A stretch of DNA of 64,000 nt from Tausonia pullulans (lineage: Eukaryota; Basidiomycota; Tremellomycetes; Cystofilobasidiales; Mrakiaceae). Position numbers and translations under genes: made by a program. The DNA is taken from positions 1,054,001-1,118,000 of the forward strand of contig OX637627.1 in NCBI GenBank assembly GCA_951802195.1, written 5' to 3'. Shown piece by piece: positions 21,599 to 32,136 of this stretch. A model generated the notes under the pieces. It saw only the letters and a list, made by a program, of their open reading frames with translations. It was not told the DNA's origin and searched no databases. Position 1 is the first letter of the stretch, and the number at the start of each line of letters is the position of its first letter.

Positions 21599-23463
21599 GT
21601 CAGTCCTCAGTGTCTTGACTGACCTCCCTGTCGCCTTCTCCACCCTCTTGCTCCAGTCCACAAACGTCTGGTACGCCTCCGACTTCCTCTCGAGGGCGAA
21701 GGACCAGTGGTACTGGGTGGCATCGTCCCAGATGGTCATCATGTACGACCTGTTCTGGTGGGAGGGGACTGGCATGGGTCCTTGGAGGTCAGAGTGGCCG
21801 AGGTCGAGGACCTGCTTGGCCTTGGTGGTGGAGGTTGGGAAGGGAGACCGGTGCTGCTTCCCTTGGAGACAAGGTACGCAGACTTGTTTGGCAAACTGCT
21901 GGATTTCGTCCTCGCTGACGTCGGGCAGAAGGTGATCCTTGGCCAGGCATTTCATGGCCGTCGGCGAGGCGTGGCCGAGTCTACGGTGGAGGATCGCGGC
22001 CTGCTCCTTCTCGTCGAGCTTGTATGCGGCGGCAGTGTCGCCCATCTTGGTGCGTCCTGCGGCGCGTCCTGCGGTGTGGATGTCGAGCTTCCAGAGATTC
22101 CTTCCCCAGCTGACTCCCTTCATGAACGTCTTCCCACCCTTCCTGAACTCACAGTGGTCCCCCCTGAAGACGACCTCGGCGCCACGCTTGGTGAGCTGGC
22201 CGACGGAGAGCAGGTTGGCAAAGTGGGGGATGTAGTAGACGTTGGAGATCCGGTAGGCGAGCTCGTTGCCGTTGATTCTGGCGGTGACGTGCATGTGGCC
22301 CCTGCCGACGGTGTTGACCGTCTGTTTGTCTGCTACCCTGATGGCAGTGACGAAGGGCTCAAAGTCGACGAGATCCGCGCGATTGCTGGTGATGTGGTTG
22401 CTGCAACCGGTGTCTGCGATCCACGGCGTCTTGTTGGTGTTGGTGGCGACAGAGTGGGCCGACTGGGTGGGTCTGGCTCTTGCTCCACTCTGAGAGTGAC
22501 CACCGGCCGCCCGGTGCTGGGGCAATGGCTCGCCGGCCAAGAGTCCCCAGGCGTCCGAAGCGTTCCAAGCGTTGCTGGATGCCTTGCTGGCATTCCTTCC
22601 TCCCTCCTCCTTCCTTCTCCCGTGTTCCCTCCTCCTATCCCTTCTGCCTCCCTTCCCTTGGTGATCCTTCGGCTTGCCGACCATGCTGTAGCACTCTGCC
22701 TTGAAGTGCCCCTTCTTCCCGCACGCGTGGCAGACTGCCGTCGCCTTGTCGACCTTGAGGGCCGAGTCCTCGGTGGAGTGACTGCCGCCAGATCGAGAGG
22801 ACTTGGTGCGGATGTGGGAGAGGAGCGAGGTGGTGACGAGCTTCGGTGTGAGCACCTTCTCGGATTCCTGGTACTGGAGGGAGACGACGTCTGCGAACGT
22901 CTCGAGGGATGGGGGAAGGCCAGAGAGGAACTGGAGGGCGAGCTGTTCGGGGTTCTTGATGACGTCCATGTTGAGAGACTCTGCCTCTGCGACTAGGGTC
23001 TCGAACTCCTCGATGTAGGCCTGCGCTGACGAGCCTTCGTCCATCCGCAGGTCCCTCAGCTTCTTCTGCACGATGAGCTTTCCTGCCGTGCCTTCGACCT
23101 TGTGGCTAGTCTTGAGGATATCCCATGCCTCCTTTGCTGTCTCGCACGCGGCGATCCGCAGGAGGTTCCCGTCCGAGACTGCCATCTGGATGCGGTGGAG
23201 AGCGAACTCGTTCCTCTCGTCCCATGTCGAGGCGGCGAGGGAGCCTGCTGCGTCTTCTGCAGTGGCGACTGGCCTCGTCTCTGTGCCCAAGACGAGGGAC
23301 TTGCACTTGCACTCCGAGAGCGCGATCTGCATGCGGATGGACCAGGTGGAGTAGTTGGATCCATCGAGCTTGTCGAGCTTGAAGAGTCGGAGGTGCTTCT
23401 CGGTGGCGAATGGCGACGACATGTCGGTAGTGTAGCGTGTTGTTGCAAGTGGTGCTGATAACG

Positions 23464-23736
23464 TGTTGCGATTAGCCTGCCAACGAGAGAGAGGGTCTGG
23501 TAGAGAACCTTCAGAACAAGTGATATAGGCAGTGGCTATGTAAGGAAAGGTACGAACCTGGTAGAGGACCTTCAGAACAAGTGAAGGTCAATTGCCAGGG
23601 GAGAAAATGTGGGCTTAAATAGTTTAGCTATGTGGCAAAGAAAAGGAGGCGTGTCTGTCACCTCGCGGGTCCGATACCTCACGGGTCCAGCGCCCCGCGC
23701 GGCGCTCTCACGGCGCCACCACCACAATTTCCAACA
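23464..23736 (-). repeat. Copia LTR (second of tandem array)
   Basis: A 273-bp LTR, TGTTGCGATTAGCC to TTTCCAACA, offset by exactly 2138 bp from the LTR at 21326. It separates tandem units 1 and 2. Confidence 0.88.
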
Positions 23737-23952
23737 GTCAGTCCTCAGTGTCTTGACTGACCTCCCTGTCGCCTTCTCCACCCTCTTGCTCCAGTCCACA
23801 AACGTCTGGTACGCCTCCGACTTCCTCTCGAGGGCGAAGGACCAGTGGTACTGGGTGGCATCGTCCCAGATGGTCATCATGTACGACCTGTTCTGGTGGG
23901 AGGGGACTGGCATGGGTCCTTGGAGGTCAGAGTGGCCGAGGTCGAGGACCTG

Positions 23953-24310
23953 TGTCAGGATCTTACGGTTCACTACATAGGCTCTGTGCTTATGTGGCTG
24001 CAGAATCTCGCGGACCCGCCACCTCGGCTCCTCGTCTGTGTAGCATCGCCCTTAATTGCTCAGCTTCCATTTTTAGCCTCTCTTCAGCCACACTGTCACA
24101 CACTCTTTGTTTTCTCACCCTTAGTCCATAAGACACTCAGTTCATCGTACAATTTGTTCTACACTCTGACTACCATTTGGATTCGACAAATTTGCCCAAG
24201 ACATCGAAGCGAGCCTGTGTCACTGCCCGCACTTCAGTCTACTATTCCACACACGCCCTCCCCTTAGCACCCGTCATCCTCAGCCCTTGACCCTTGGGCC
24301 AATCCTAACA
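23953..24310 (+). repeat. 5' LTR of the chromovirus
   Basis: 358 bp, TGTCAGGATCTTACGG to GGGCCAATCCTAACA. It matches the 3' LTR at 29764-30121 along its whole length by eye and carries the TG...CA ends shared by all gypsy LTRs of this nest. Confidence 0.93.
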
Positions 24311-24379
24311 TCAGTCAGAGTCACCGTCTGTCACCCGCTCGCTCCTAGTGGTCTCCACCTCGACACTGTCCTAGCCAAC

Positions 24380-25405
24380 ATGGATAATCCCAACGCAGAC
24401 CCTCGAATCGTTACCGAACTTGCTCTTGCAAGACAGCAAGTTGACCGTCTAAGGACCGCCCTTAAAAATCTCCGACAACAACAACAACAACAGACAGAGG
24501 TTATCACCTCGCATCCCGAAGTCAAAGACTACCACGGACCTACTCCCCACGCCTTCAGTGGCAAGAGATCAGAATCGGAGACCTTCGTCCTCAAGCTTGA
24601 TAACATTTTTCGCCTGCAACCCGTGTCCCTCGGAACGGACGACATGAGGATTCAATACGCGATCTCACTCCTTACGGATGACGCTTTCAACTGGGTCCGC
24701 CCTTACCTCCTCGTCGATGATTCCGACCGTCCGGACTGGTTCGACAGCTGGCCACGTTTCAGGGCCCGCCTCCTCAAAGACTTCGGAGAAATCGACCGCG
24801 TCGAAACCGCTCGGCGCGCTCTCAAGGATCTTCGTCAAACGACCACAGTTTCCATCTACGCCTTCGAGTACAGACGCCACAAACTCCTCCTTGACTTTGG
24901 CGATCAGTATCATCGTTTTAACTTCTTCGACGGTCTCAAGCTTGATGTCAAGGAACGTCTCGTCCGTGCTCAAAACTATGCCAACCTCGACGATCTTATC
25001 GACGCCGCCATCGAATGGGACAACGCCCTCACCGACTTTCGCCACGCTCATGCACCCCGCAACGTCAGCCGTCCAACCGTCGCCACAGTCGTCCCTCCCG
25101 CTCGTCGTACCTTCTTCCCGTTCGTACCCGTGACCAACACCTCAGCCTCATCATCCGGCCCCGTCCCCATGGAGGTCGACGCCACCTCTCGGCCTCGTGG
25201 CCCCCTCTCCGACGCGGAAAGGGAGCGCCGCCGACGCGACGGCCTCTGCCTATACTGCGCCAGCAAGGACCACCGAGTTATCAACTGTCCCATCGCTCCT
25301 CGTCGATTCTTCAATATCTCGGCTATCTCGGCCACCAATACCGCCAATGGCGTCCCTCGTTCAGCCACAATCAAGGAGATTATCAACGATCAAGACTCAG
25401 CGTGA
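24380..25405 (+). CDS. Gag of the chromovirus
   Basis: The frame from ATG 24380 encodes about 341 residues of Ty3/gypsy-type Gag. The first 40 residues contain a helical LARQQVDRLRTALKNL and a short polyglutamine run. The retrotransposon Gag core follows (FSGKRSESETFVLKLDNIFR, YAISLLTDDAFNWVRPYL, WPRFRARLLKDFGEIDRVET, FFDGLKLDVKERLVRAQNY). A basic/Pro-rich linker leads to one CCHC zinc knuckle, CLYCASKDHRVINC, near residues 290-303, which should bind the element's RNA. Pol is a separate frame downstream, as in many members of the family, which use recoding to make Gag-Pol. It forms the particle shell in the cytoplasm. Confidence 0.9.
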   Translation: MDNPNADPRIVTELALARQQVDRLRTALKNLRQQQQQQTEVITSHPEVKDYHGPTPHAFSGKRSESETFVLKLDNIFRLQPVSLGTDDMRIQYAISLLTDDAFNWVRPYLLVDDSDRPDWFDSWPRFRARLLKDFGEIDRVETARRALKDLRQTTTVSIYAFEYRRHKLLLDFGDQYHRFNFFDGLKLDVKERLVRAQNYANLDDLIDAAIEWDNALTDFRHAHAPRNVSRPTVATVVPPARRTFFPFVPVTNTSASSSGPVPMEVDATSRPRGPLSDAERERRRRDGLCLYCASKDHRVINCPIAPRRFFNISAISATNTANGVPRSATIKEIINDQDSA

Positions 25406-25537
25406 CTAGCCGACCCGTCCGACCCGACGGGTTCGCCTTCGTCTGCCAACGGCCCCTCGCTTTTCGACAACGTTTCTGGACCCCCTCTTTACTCCTTTTT
25501 TATTCAAAACACCAAAGAATCACTTCGCGGTCCTCCC

Positions 25538-28500
25538 ATGCTCCCCCCGGTCGACCGTTTTTCGCTACCCTCTAACCCATTCCATTGCCTTTCCACCGAC
25601 GACATCCCCACGGCTTCCTTTCATGAGGAAGATCACGTCGTCCTGCCCCTCTCCATCGCCTTCGGATCCACCTCCTTCGACACATACGCACTGATCGACA
25701 GCGGTGCCACATCCAACTTCATCGACTCGTCCCTCGTCGACAAGCATTCGGTTCCACTCGTGGTAAAGAACGCCCCTCGCGCCCTCGAGGTCGTCGACGG
25801 TCGCCCGATTGCATCGGGAGCCGTCACGCATCACACCTCTCCCCTGGCCCTCACCGTACCTAGGCATCGACACACCGAATCCCTCTCTTTCGACGTCACC
25901 TCCCTTGGTCACTATCCGATCATCCTCGGTATTCCCTGGCTCAAACGACACAATCCCTCGATCGACTGGCCAGCGCATTACCTCGTTTTCGATTCGCAGT
26001 ACTGCCGGAGCTCCTGCCTCTCACGAGAAACTCCCACCCTAGCCAAACCCCTCAGTCAAGTCCCACCATCGTCTTTCAACGAGGCTTCATCGCCCTCGTC
26101 CCCGCCCTTGTCCTTGTCCTCGCCCAAGCCCTCGTCCTCGCCCAAGCCCTCGTCCTCGCCCAAGCCCTCGTCCTCGCCCAAGCCCTCGTCCTCGCCCAAG
26201 CCCTCGTCCTCGCCCAAGTCCTCGTCCTCGCTCAGGTTCAAGTTCAAGTCCTCGTCCTCGCCCAAGCCCTCGCCCAAGCCCTCGCCCAAGCCCTCGTCCT
26301 CGCCCAAGCCCTCGTTCTCGCCCAAGCCCTCGTCCTCGCCCAAGCCCTCGTCCTCGCCCAAGTCCTCGTCCTCGCTCAGGTTCAAGTTCAAGTCCTCGTC
26401 CTCGCCAGTCAGCCACCGATCGCTCCTCCCTGCCGTCATCTCCGCCACCCGGTCTTCGCCTTACTTCTCTGTTATCCCGCCTACGGACCCGCTTGACCCC
26501 CCGGACCGTGAGCCTTCACCCCCGGAGATTAATGTACCCGCCATCGTCCCACCGGAGTATCACGCCTACCTCAAGGTTTTCGAGAAGTCCTCAGCCTCGG
26601 AACTACCTCCTCATCGGCCATACGACCATGCCATCACTCTCAAGGACAACACGCAGCCACCCTTCGGGCCAATCTATGGTCTCTCATCGGTCGAACTCGG
26701 CGCTCTTCGTGAGTTCCTCGACGAGAACCTCGCCAAAGGTTTCATCGTCCCCTCGAAATCACCTGCCGCTGCTCCCATCCTTTTCGTCAAGAAGAAGGAC
26801 AAATCTCTCCGCCTCTGCGTCGACTACCGCCGTCTCAATGCTATCACCATCAAGAATCGGTACCCGCTCCCACTCATCTCGGAATCCCTTGACCGGCTGG
26901 CCACTGCCAAGTTCTTCACCAAACTCGACCTTCGAGGCGCCTACAACCTCGTTCGGATCGCCCCGGGTGATGAATGGAAGACTGCCTTCCGCTGTCGCTA
27001 CGGGCTGTTCGAGTACAAAGTTATGCCCTTTGGGCTGACGAACGCACCAGCCACATTCCAGCACTTTATGAACGACACTCTCCGCGACCTCCTCGACATC
27101 TCCGTCATCGTCTATCTAGACGATATCCTCATATTTTCCCCCACCCTCGACACACATCGCCAACACGTTGCCACTGTCCTCGAGCGCCTCCTGACAGCGC
27201 GCCTCTGGGTCAAGCCGGAGAAGTGCGCCTTCCACCAGGACGAGGTCGATTTCCTCGGCTACATCGTCGGCGCTCAAGGCATCAAGATGGATCCCTCCAA
27301 GATCTCAGCCGTCACAGACTGGCCGGTACCCACCTCGGTCAGACACATCCAGTCCTTCCTCGGATTTGCCAACTTCTACCGCCGTTTCGTCCACCGGTTC
27401 TCAAAAGTCGTCGCTCCCATTACGTCCCTCCTCAAGAAAGGTGTCCCCTTCCACTTCGGACCGGAGCAACTCGCCGCTTTCAAGACCCTCAAGTCCAAGT
27501 TCACCTCGTCTGCCGTCCTCACCGTCTTCGATCCCTCGCTTCCCCTCGTCCTCGAGACGGACTCATCCGATTTCGCCGTTGCCGGCGTCCTCTCGCAACG
27601 CGCCGTTGCCCTTCGCTCGCCACTCCGCCCGATCGCCTTCTACTCGCGCAAGCTCAACCCGGCCGAACTCAACTACGAGATCCACGACAAGGAAATGTTG
27701 GCGATCATCGAGTGCCTCAAGGAGTGGCGCCATTACTGCGAAGGACACCCATCACCTCTCACCATCTACACCGATCACGAGTCGCTCCAGTACTTTACCA
27801 CCTCCAAAGCCCTCTCCCGCCGTGAGTCCCGCTGGGCCGAGTTCCTCTCTGGTTTCAACTTTGTCGTTATCTACCGCCCTGGAGGACGCAATACCGTCGC
27901 CGATGCCCTGTCGAGGCGACAGGACCTTTCGGAGGGGAGTCGCCCTTCGGACCAGACACCCAGACGCCTTCTCAAACCCGACCAGTACATCATTGCCGCC
28001 AACCTCAGGTCCCGTCCTTCGGCCGCTGCCGCTCCCCTCAATCAAGCTCCCCTCGATCAAACTTCCTTCAATACTATCGGCAACATCCCTGCGCTCTTCG
28101 AACCCATTGACTCGGAACCTCCGGAACCCATTCCCGACCTCGATCCTCGCCCCAAGCTCCTTCCTCGTCTTCTCACCGCACAACTCGCCGACCCATCACT
28201 CGCCCCCCTCATTGACCTCCTCCGTCATCCGAATCGCCCTCGCTCTCCCGACGATGTCAAGGCTCTCCAGGGTCTCTCGCTCCACCCTACAGACCTCCTT
28301 CTCTCGCGCGGCCTCGTCCTCGTTCCGGACGATCACCAGCTACGCCTCGACCTCGTCCGCGCCTGCCACGAGCCTCGCCTCGCTGGGCACCTTGGCGCTC
28401 GCAAGACCCACGACCTTCTTCGACGCTCGTTCACTTTCCCCTCTGATTACACGTTCGTTCAGACCTACACCTCCGGCTGCGACCTTTGCGTCCGCAACAA

Positions 28501-29713
28501 GACAAATCGGCGCGCACCCTTCGGCCTCCTCCAACCGCTTCCGCCACCGACACGCCCTTGGACGATGATCTCCATGGACGGCATCGTCAAGCTCCCAACC
28601 TCCGACGGCCTCGACTGCATTCAAGTTTTCATCGATCGATTCACCAAGATGGTTCGTCTCGTCCCGTACTGTGAAGCCGGTTTCGCGGCTCCCGAGCTCG
28701 CTCGGATGTACCTCGACCACGTTGTCCGGCACCACGGTTTCCAGACAGACATCACCTCGGATCGCGGATCGACCTTCACCTCCGCTTTCTGGCGATCTTT
28801 CCTCTCTCTCATCGGCACTGCCCCTCATTTCACTACCGCCTTCCACCCCGCGGCCAACGGCCAAACCGAGCGTGCTAATGCCGTCGTCGAGACCTTCCTT
28901 CGGATCTTCTGCAACCACCATCAAGACGACTGGGTCTCGCTCCTTCCCTCCTGCGAGTTCGCTCTCAACAACTCGCTAGCGGTCGCCACCCAGCACACGC
29001 CTTTCTTCGCCAACCACGGTTTCCACCCTCTCTCGTCATCTGACCTCCTCGCCGCCTCTACCTCGCACAATCCCGCCGCCGATGCCACAGTTGCCAAGCT
29101 TCGCGCTCTTCATACCGAGATCCGAGATCACATCCTCGCTGCCCAACGTTCATACAAGACCTTCGCTGATCAATCCCGTCGTCCTACCACCTTTCTAGGG
29201 GAAGACGGCAAGGATCCTTCCCCTCCGATCTTCAAGACCGGCGATCTGGTCTGGCTCAATCGTCGCAACATTACTACCGATCGGCCCTCGCTCAAACTCG
29301 ATGTCAAACACCTCGGCCCTTTCCGGATCCTCCGTGTGCTCTCGGACATCTCCTTCGAGCTCGACTTGCCTCCCACAGTCCCGGTCCATCCTGTTTTCCA
29401 CGCCTCGCTCCTCTTGCCACACGCCCCCGGACACCCCGGTCAACACCAGCCTGCCGCGTCTCCAGTCAACGCCGCCGACCCAGAGCTGTACGTCGTCGAA
29501 CGCATCATCAAGATGGACGTCCGCGACGGCAAGCACTTCTACCTCGTTCACTGGCAAGGCTATCGCGACGAGGAGGACACATGGGAGCCGTACGATCACG
29601 TTGCTCATCTTCGCCTCCTCAAAGCCTTCCACCGCGCCCATCCTGATCTTCCCAAGCCATCGCGTCGAATAATCCGTCGTCCTTCTCGCCGTCCTCGTCG
29701 CCGTAACCCCTAG
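25538..29713 (+). CDS. Pol polyprotein of the chromovirus (PR-RT-RH-IN-chromodomain)
   Basis: About 1391 residues from ATG 25538. The aspartic protease motif IDSGATSNFID is near residue 54. A low-complexity SSPKP repeat spans about 188-291. Reverse transcriptase shows LRLCVDYRRLNAITIKNRY, KLDLRGAYNLVRIAPGDEW, MPFGLTNAPATFQHFMND and the catalytic VIVYLDDILIFS near residue 525. RNase H has LETDSSDFAVAGVLSQRA and YTDHESLQYF. Integrase has an HHCC region ending SGCDLCVRNK and the DDE core with FIDRFTKMVRLVPY, DITSDRGSTFTSAFWRSF and FHPAANGQTERANAVVETF. The end carries a chromodomain, VERIIKMDVRDGKHFYLVHW then DEEDTWEPYDHV (about 1316-1356), known in this clade to guide integration to particular chromatin marks. 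The adjacent copies in the mirror arms match closely over their shared parts. Confidence 0.93.
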   Translation: MLPPVDRFSLPSNPFHCLSTDDIPTASFHEEDHVVLPLSIAFGSTSFDTYALIDSGATSNFIDSSLVDKHSVPLVVKNAPRALEVVDGRPIASGAVTHHTSPLALTVPRHRHTESLSFDVTSLGHYPIILGIPWLKRHNPSIDWPAHYLVFDSQYCRSSCLSRETPTLAKPLSQVPPSSFNEASSPSSPPLSLSSPKPSSSPKPSSSPKPSSSPKPSSSPKPSSSPKSSSSLRFKFKSSSSPKPSPKPSPKPSSSPKPSFSPKPSSSPKPSSSPKSSSSLRFKFKSSSSPVSHRSLLPAVISATRSSPYFSVIPPTDPLDPPDREPSPPEINVPAIVPPEYHAYLKVFEKSSASELPPHRPYDHAITLKDNTQPPFGPIYGLSSVELGALREFLDENLAKGFIVPSKSPAAAPILFVKKKDKSLRLCVDYRRLNAITIKNRYPLPLISESLDRLATAKFFTKLDLRGAYNLVRIAPGDEWKTAFRCRYGLFEYKVMPFGLTNAPATFQHFMNDTLRDLLDISVIVYLDDILIFSPTLDTHRQHVATVLERLLTARLWVKPEKCAFHQDEVDFLGYIVGAQGIKMDPSKISAVTDWPVPTSVRHIQSFLGFANFYRRFVHRFSKVVAPITSLLKKGVPFHFGPEQLAAFKTLKSKFTSSAVLTVFDPSLPLVLETDSSDFAVAGVLSQRAVALRSPLRPIAFYSRKLNPAELNYEIHDKEMLAIIECLKEWRHYCEGHPSPLTIYTDHESLQYFTTSKALSRRESRWAEFLSGFNFVVIYRPGGRNTVADALSRRQDLSEGSRPSDQTPRRLLKPDQYIIAANLRSRPSAAAAPLNQAPLDQTSFNTIGNIPALFEPIDSEPPEPIPDLDPRPKLLPRLLTAQLADPSLAPLIDLLRHPNRPRSPDDVKALQGLSLHPTDLLLSRGLVLVPDDHQLRLDLVRACHEPRLAGHLGARKTHDLLRRSFTFPSDYTFVQTYTSGCDLCVRNKTNRRAPFGLLQPLPPPTRPWTMISMDGIVKLPTSDGLDCIQVFIDRFTKMVRLVPYCEAGFAAPELARMYLDHVVRHHGFQTDITSDRGSTFTSAFWRSFLSLIGTAPHFTTAFHPAANGQTERANAVVETFLRIFCNHHQDDWVSLLPSCEFALNNSLAVATQHTPFFANHGFHPLSSSDLLAASTSHNPAADATVAKLRALHTEIRDHILAAQRSYKTFADQSRRPTTFLGEDGKDPSPPIFKTGDLVWLNRRNITTDRPSLKLDVKHLGPFRILRVLSDISFELDLPPTVPVHPVFHASLLLPHAPGHPGQHQPAASPVNAADPELYVVERIIKMDVRDGKHFYLVHWQGYRDEEDTWEPYDHVAHLRLLKAFHRAHPDLPKPSRRIIRRPSRRPRRRNP
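26100..26415 (+). repeat. 18-bp tandem repeat within chromovirus pol
   Basis: Many head-to-tail copies of CCCTCGTCCTCGCCCAAG encode KPSSSP repeats between protease and RT. A larger duplication is layered on top: a block coding SSSSLRFKFKSSSSP occurs twice (about 26217-26262 and 26358-26403), so the array probably grew by both unit slippage and duplication of about 141 bp. Confidence 0.88.
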
Positions 29714-29763
29714 CTCTCAGGTCCTTTGCCCTCTCAGGAGTTCGGGCCTTAGCCGGGGGCTCC

Positions 29764-30121
29764 TGTCAGGATCTTACGGTTCACTACATAGGCTCTGTGC
29801 TTATGTGGCTGCAGAATCTCGCGGACCCGCCACCTCGGCTCCTCGTCTGTGTAGCATCGCCCTTAATTGCTCAGCTTCCATTTTTAGCCTCTCTTCAGCC
29901 ACACTGTCACACACTCTTTGTTTTCTCACCCTTAGTCCATAAGACACTCAGTTCATCGTACAATTTGTTCTACACTCTGACTACCATTTGGATTCGACAA
30001 ATTTGCCCAAGACATCGAAGCGAGCCTGTGTCACTGCCCGCACTTCAGTCTACTATTCCACACACGCCCTCCCCTTAGCACCCGTCATCCTCAGCCCTTG
30101 ACCCTTGGGCCAATCCTAACA
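29764..30121 (+). repeat. 3' LTR of the chromovirus
   Basis: 358 bp, identical by eye to 23953-24310. It is preceded by a CT/G-rich tail (CGGGCCTTAGCCGGGGGCTCC) that would include the polypurine tract region, and followed by the target duplication ACCTG. Confidence 0.93.
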
Positions 30122-31723
30122 ACCTGCTTGGCCTTGGTGGTGGAGGTTGGGAAGGGAGACCGGTGCTGCTTCCCTTGGAGACAAGGTACGCAGACTTGTT
30201 TGGCAAACTGCTGGATTTCGTCCTCGCTGACGTCGGGCAGAAGGTGATCCTTGGCCAGGCATTTCATGGCCGTCGGCGAGGCGTGGCCGAGTCTACGGTG
30301 GAGGATCGCGGCCTGCTCCTTCTCGTCGAGCTTGTATGCGGCGGCAGTGTCGCCCATCTTGGTGCGTCCTGCGGCGCGTCCTGCGGTGTGGATGTCGAGC
30401 TTCCAGAGATTCCTTCCCCAGCTGACTCCCTTCATGAACGTCTTCCCACCCTTCCTGAACTCACAGTGGTCCCCCCTGAAGACGACCTCGGCGCCACGCT
30501 TGGTGAGCTGGCCGACGGAGAGCAGGTTGGCAAAGTGGGGGATGTAGTAGACGTTGGAGATCCGGTAGGCGAGCTCGTTGCCGTTGATTCTGGCGGTGAC
30601 GTGCATGTGGCCCCTGCCGACGGTGTTGACCGTCTGTTTGTCTGCTACCCTGATGGCAGTGACGAAGGGCTCAAAGTCGACGAGATCCGCGCGATTGCTG
30701 GTGATGTGGTTGCTGCAACCGGTGTCTGCGATCCACGGCGTCTTGTTGGTGTTGGTGGCGACAGAGTGGGCCGACTGGGTGGGTCTGGCTCTTGCTCCAC
30801 TCTGAGAGTGACCACCGGCCGCCCGGTGCTGGGGCAATGGCTCGCCGGCCAAGAGTCCCCAGGCGTCCGAAGCGTTCCAAGCGTTGCTGGATGCCTTGCT
30901 GGCATTCCTTCCTCCCTCCTCCTTCCTTCTCCCGTGTTCCCTCCTCCTATCCCTTCTGCCTCCCTTCCCTTGGTGATCCTTCGGCTTGCCGACCATGCTG
31001 TAGCACTCTGCCTTGAAGTGCCCCTTCTTCCCGCACGCGTGGCAGACTGCCGTCGCCTTGTCGACCTTGAGGGCCGAGTCCTCGGTGGAGTGACTGCCGC
31101 CAGATCGAGAGGACTTGGTGCGGATGTGGGAGAGGAGCGAGGTGGTGACGAGCTTCGGTGTGAGCACCTTCTCGGATTCCTGGTACTGGAGGGAGACGAC
31201 GTCTGCGAACGTCTCGAGGGATGGGGGAAGGCCAGAGAGGAACTGGAGGGCGAGCTGTTCGGGGTTCTTGATGACGTCCATGTTGAGAGACTCTGCCTCT
31301 GCGACTAGGGTCTCGAACTCCTCGATGTAGGCCTGCGCTGACGAGCCTTCGTCCATCCGCAGGTCCCTCAGCTTCTTCTGCACGATGAGCTTCCCTGCCG
31401 TGCCTTCGACCTTGTGGCTAGTCTTGAGGATATCCCATGCCTCCTTTGCTGTCTCGCACGCGGCGATCCTTAGGAGGTTCCCGTCCGAGACTGCCATCTG
31501 GATGCGGTGGAGAGCGAACTCGTTCCTCTCGTCCCATGTCGAGGCGGCGAGGGAGCCTGCTGCGTCTTCTGCAGTGGCGACTGGCCTCGTCTCTGTGCCC
31601 AAGACGAGGGACTTGCACTTGCACTCCGAGAGCGCGATCTGCATGCGGATGGACCAGGTGGGGTAGTTGGATCCATCGAGCTTGTCGAGCTTGAAGAGTC
31701 GGAGGTGCTTCTCGGTGGCGAAT

Positions 31724-32080
31724 TGTTAGGATTGGCCCAAGGTTCACGGCGGAGGATGATGAGTGGGAGGAGGGGCGTAGATGGAACCGTAGACTGAAGG
31801 GCTGATAGTGACACAGGCTCGCTTGGGGGTCTTGGGCAGGTTTATCGAATCCAAATGGTAGTCAGAGTGCAGAACAAAAGGTACGATGAACTAAGCGTCT
31901 TATGGGCCAAGGGTAAGAAACAAAGAGAGTGGGACAGTGTGGCTGAAGAGAGGCTAAGAATATGGAAGCTGAGCAATTAAGGGCGATGCTACAAAGTCGA
32001 GAAGCCGAGGTGGCGGGTCCGCGAGATTCTGCAGCCACATAAGCGCGGAGCCTATATGGTGAACCCGTAAGATCCTGACA
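31724..32080 (-). mobile_element. Solo gypsy LTR with 5-bp target duplication (right arm)
   Basis: Mirror copy of the solo LTR at 15670-16026: 357 bp, TGTTAGGATTGGCCC to AAGATCCTGACA on the plus strand, flanked by CGAAT direct repeats (31719-31723 and 32081-32085) inside copia unit 2. Confidence 0.87.
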
Positions 32081-32136
32081 CGAATGGCGACGACATGGCG
32101 GTAGTGTCGCGTGATGTGCAAGTGGTGCTGATAACG

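Larger units (their letters stand above)
21326..23736 (-). mobile_element. Tandem copia unit 1 (LTR - internal - LTR), shortened and broken
   Basis: This unit consists of an LTR (21326-21598), an internal copia region in minus orientation with its start codon at 23422, and a second LTR (23464-23736). The internal part shows the gag-like region, CCHC knuckle, protease motif and integrase N-terminal region (PVPSHQNRSYMMTIWDD) but no reverse transcriptase, so it is a shortened, broken derivative. The same arrangement repeats to the right with a period of 2138 bp. Sharing of LTRs between neighbours is the expected product of unequal LTR-LTR recombination. Confidence 0.82.
23953..30121 (+). mobile_element. 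Whole-looking Ty3/gypsy chromovirus
   Basis: A 6169-bp element with 358-bp LTRs at 23953-24310 and 29764-30121 that read as identical by eye, and a 5-bp target duplication ACCTG (23948-23952 and 30122-30126). It carries a gag frame (24380-25405) and a long pol frame (25538-29713) ordered protease, RT, RNase H, integrase, chromodomain. That order and the chromodomain place it among fungal Ty3/gypsy chromoviruses. It appears whole, with no breaks noticed, and young because of the matching LTRs. It is inserted in a copia element. I did not recognise a tRNA-type primer site after the 5' LTR (sequence there starts TCAGTCAGAGTCACC). Confidence 0.93.

Noticed and set aside
26100-26415. CRISPR-like regular repeats
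   Set aside because: Units are contiguous without unique spacers, encode protein in frame and lie in a eukaryotic retrotransposon.
26056-26448. Minus-strand Glu/Asp/Leu/Gly repeat ORF opposite the chromovirus pol
   Set aside because: It is the antisense shadow of the in-frame 18-bp repeat coding KPSSSP; the plus frame continues on both sides into conserved protease and RT.
27366-28568. Long Ser/Arg/Pro-rich frame overlapping gypsy pol
   Set aside because: It runs in another frame through RNase H and integrase coding; its composition is that of a frame shadow in GC-rich DNA.
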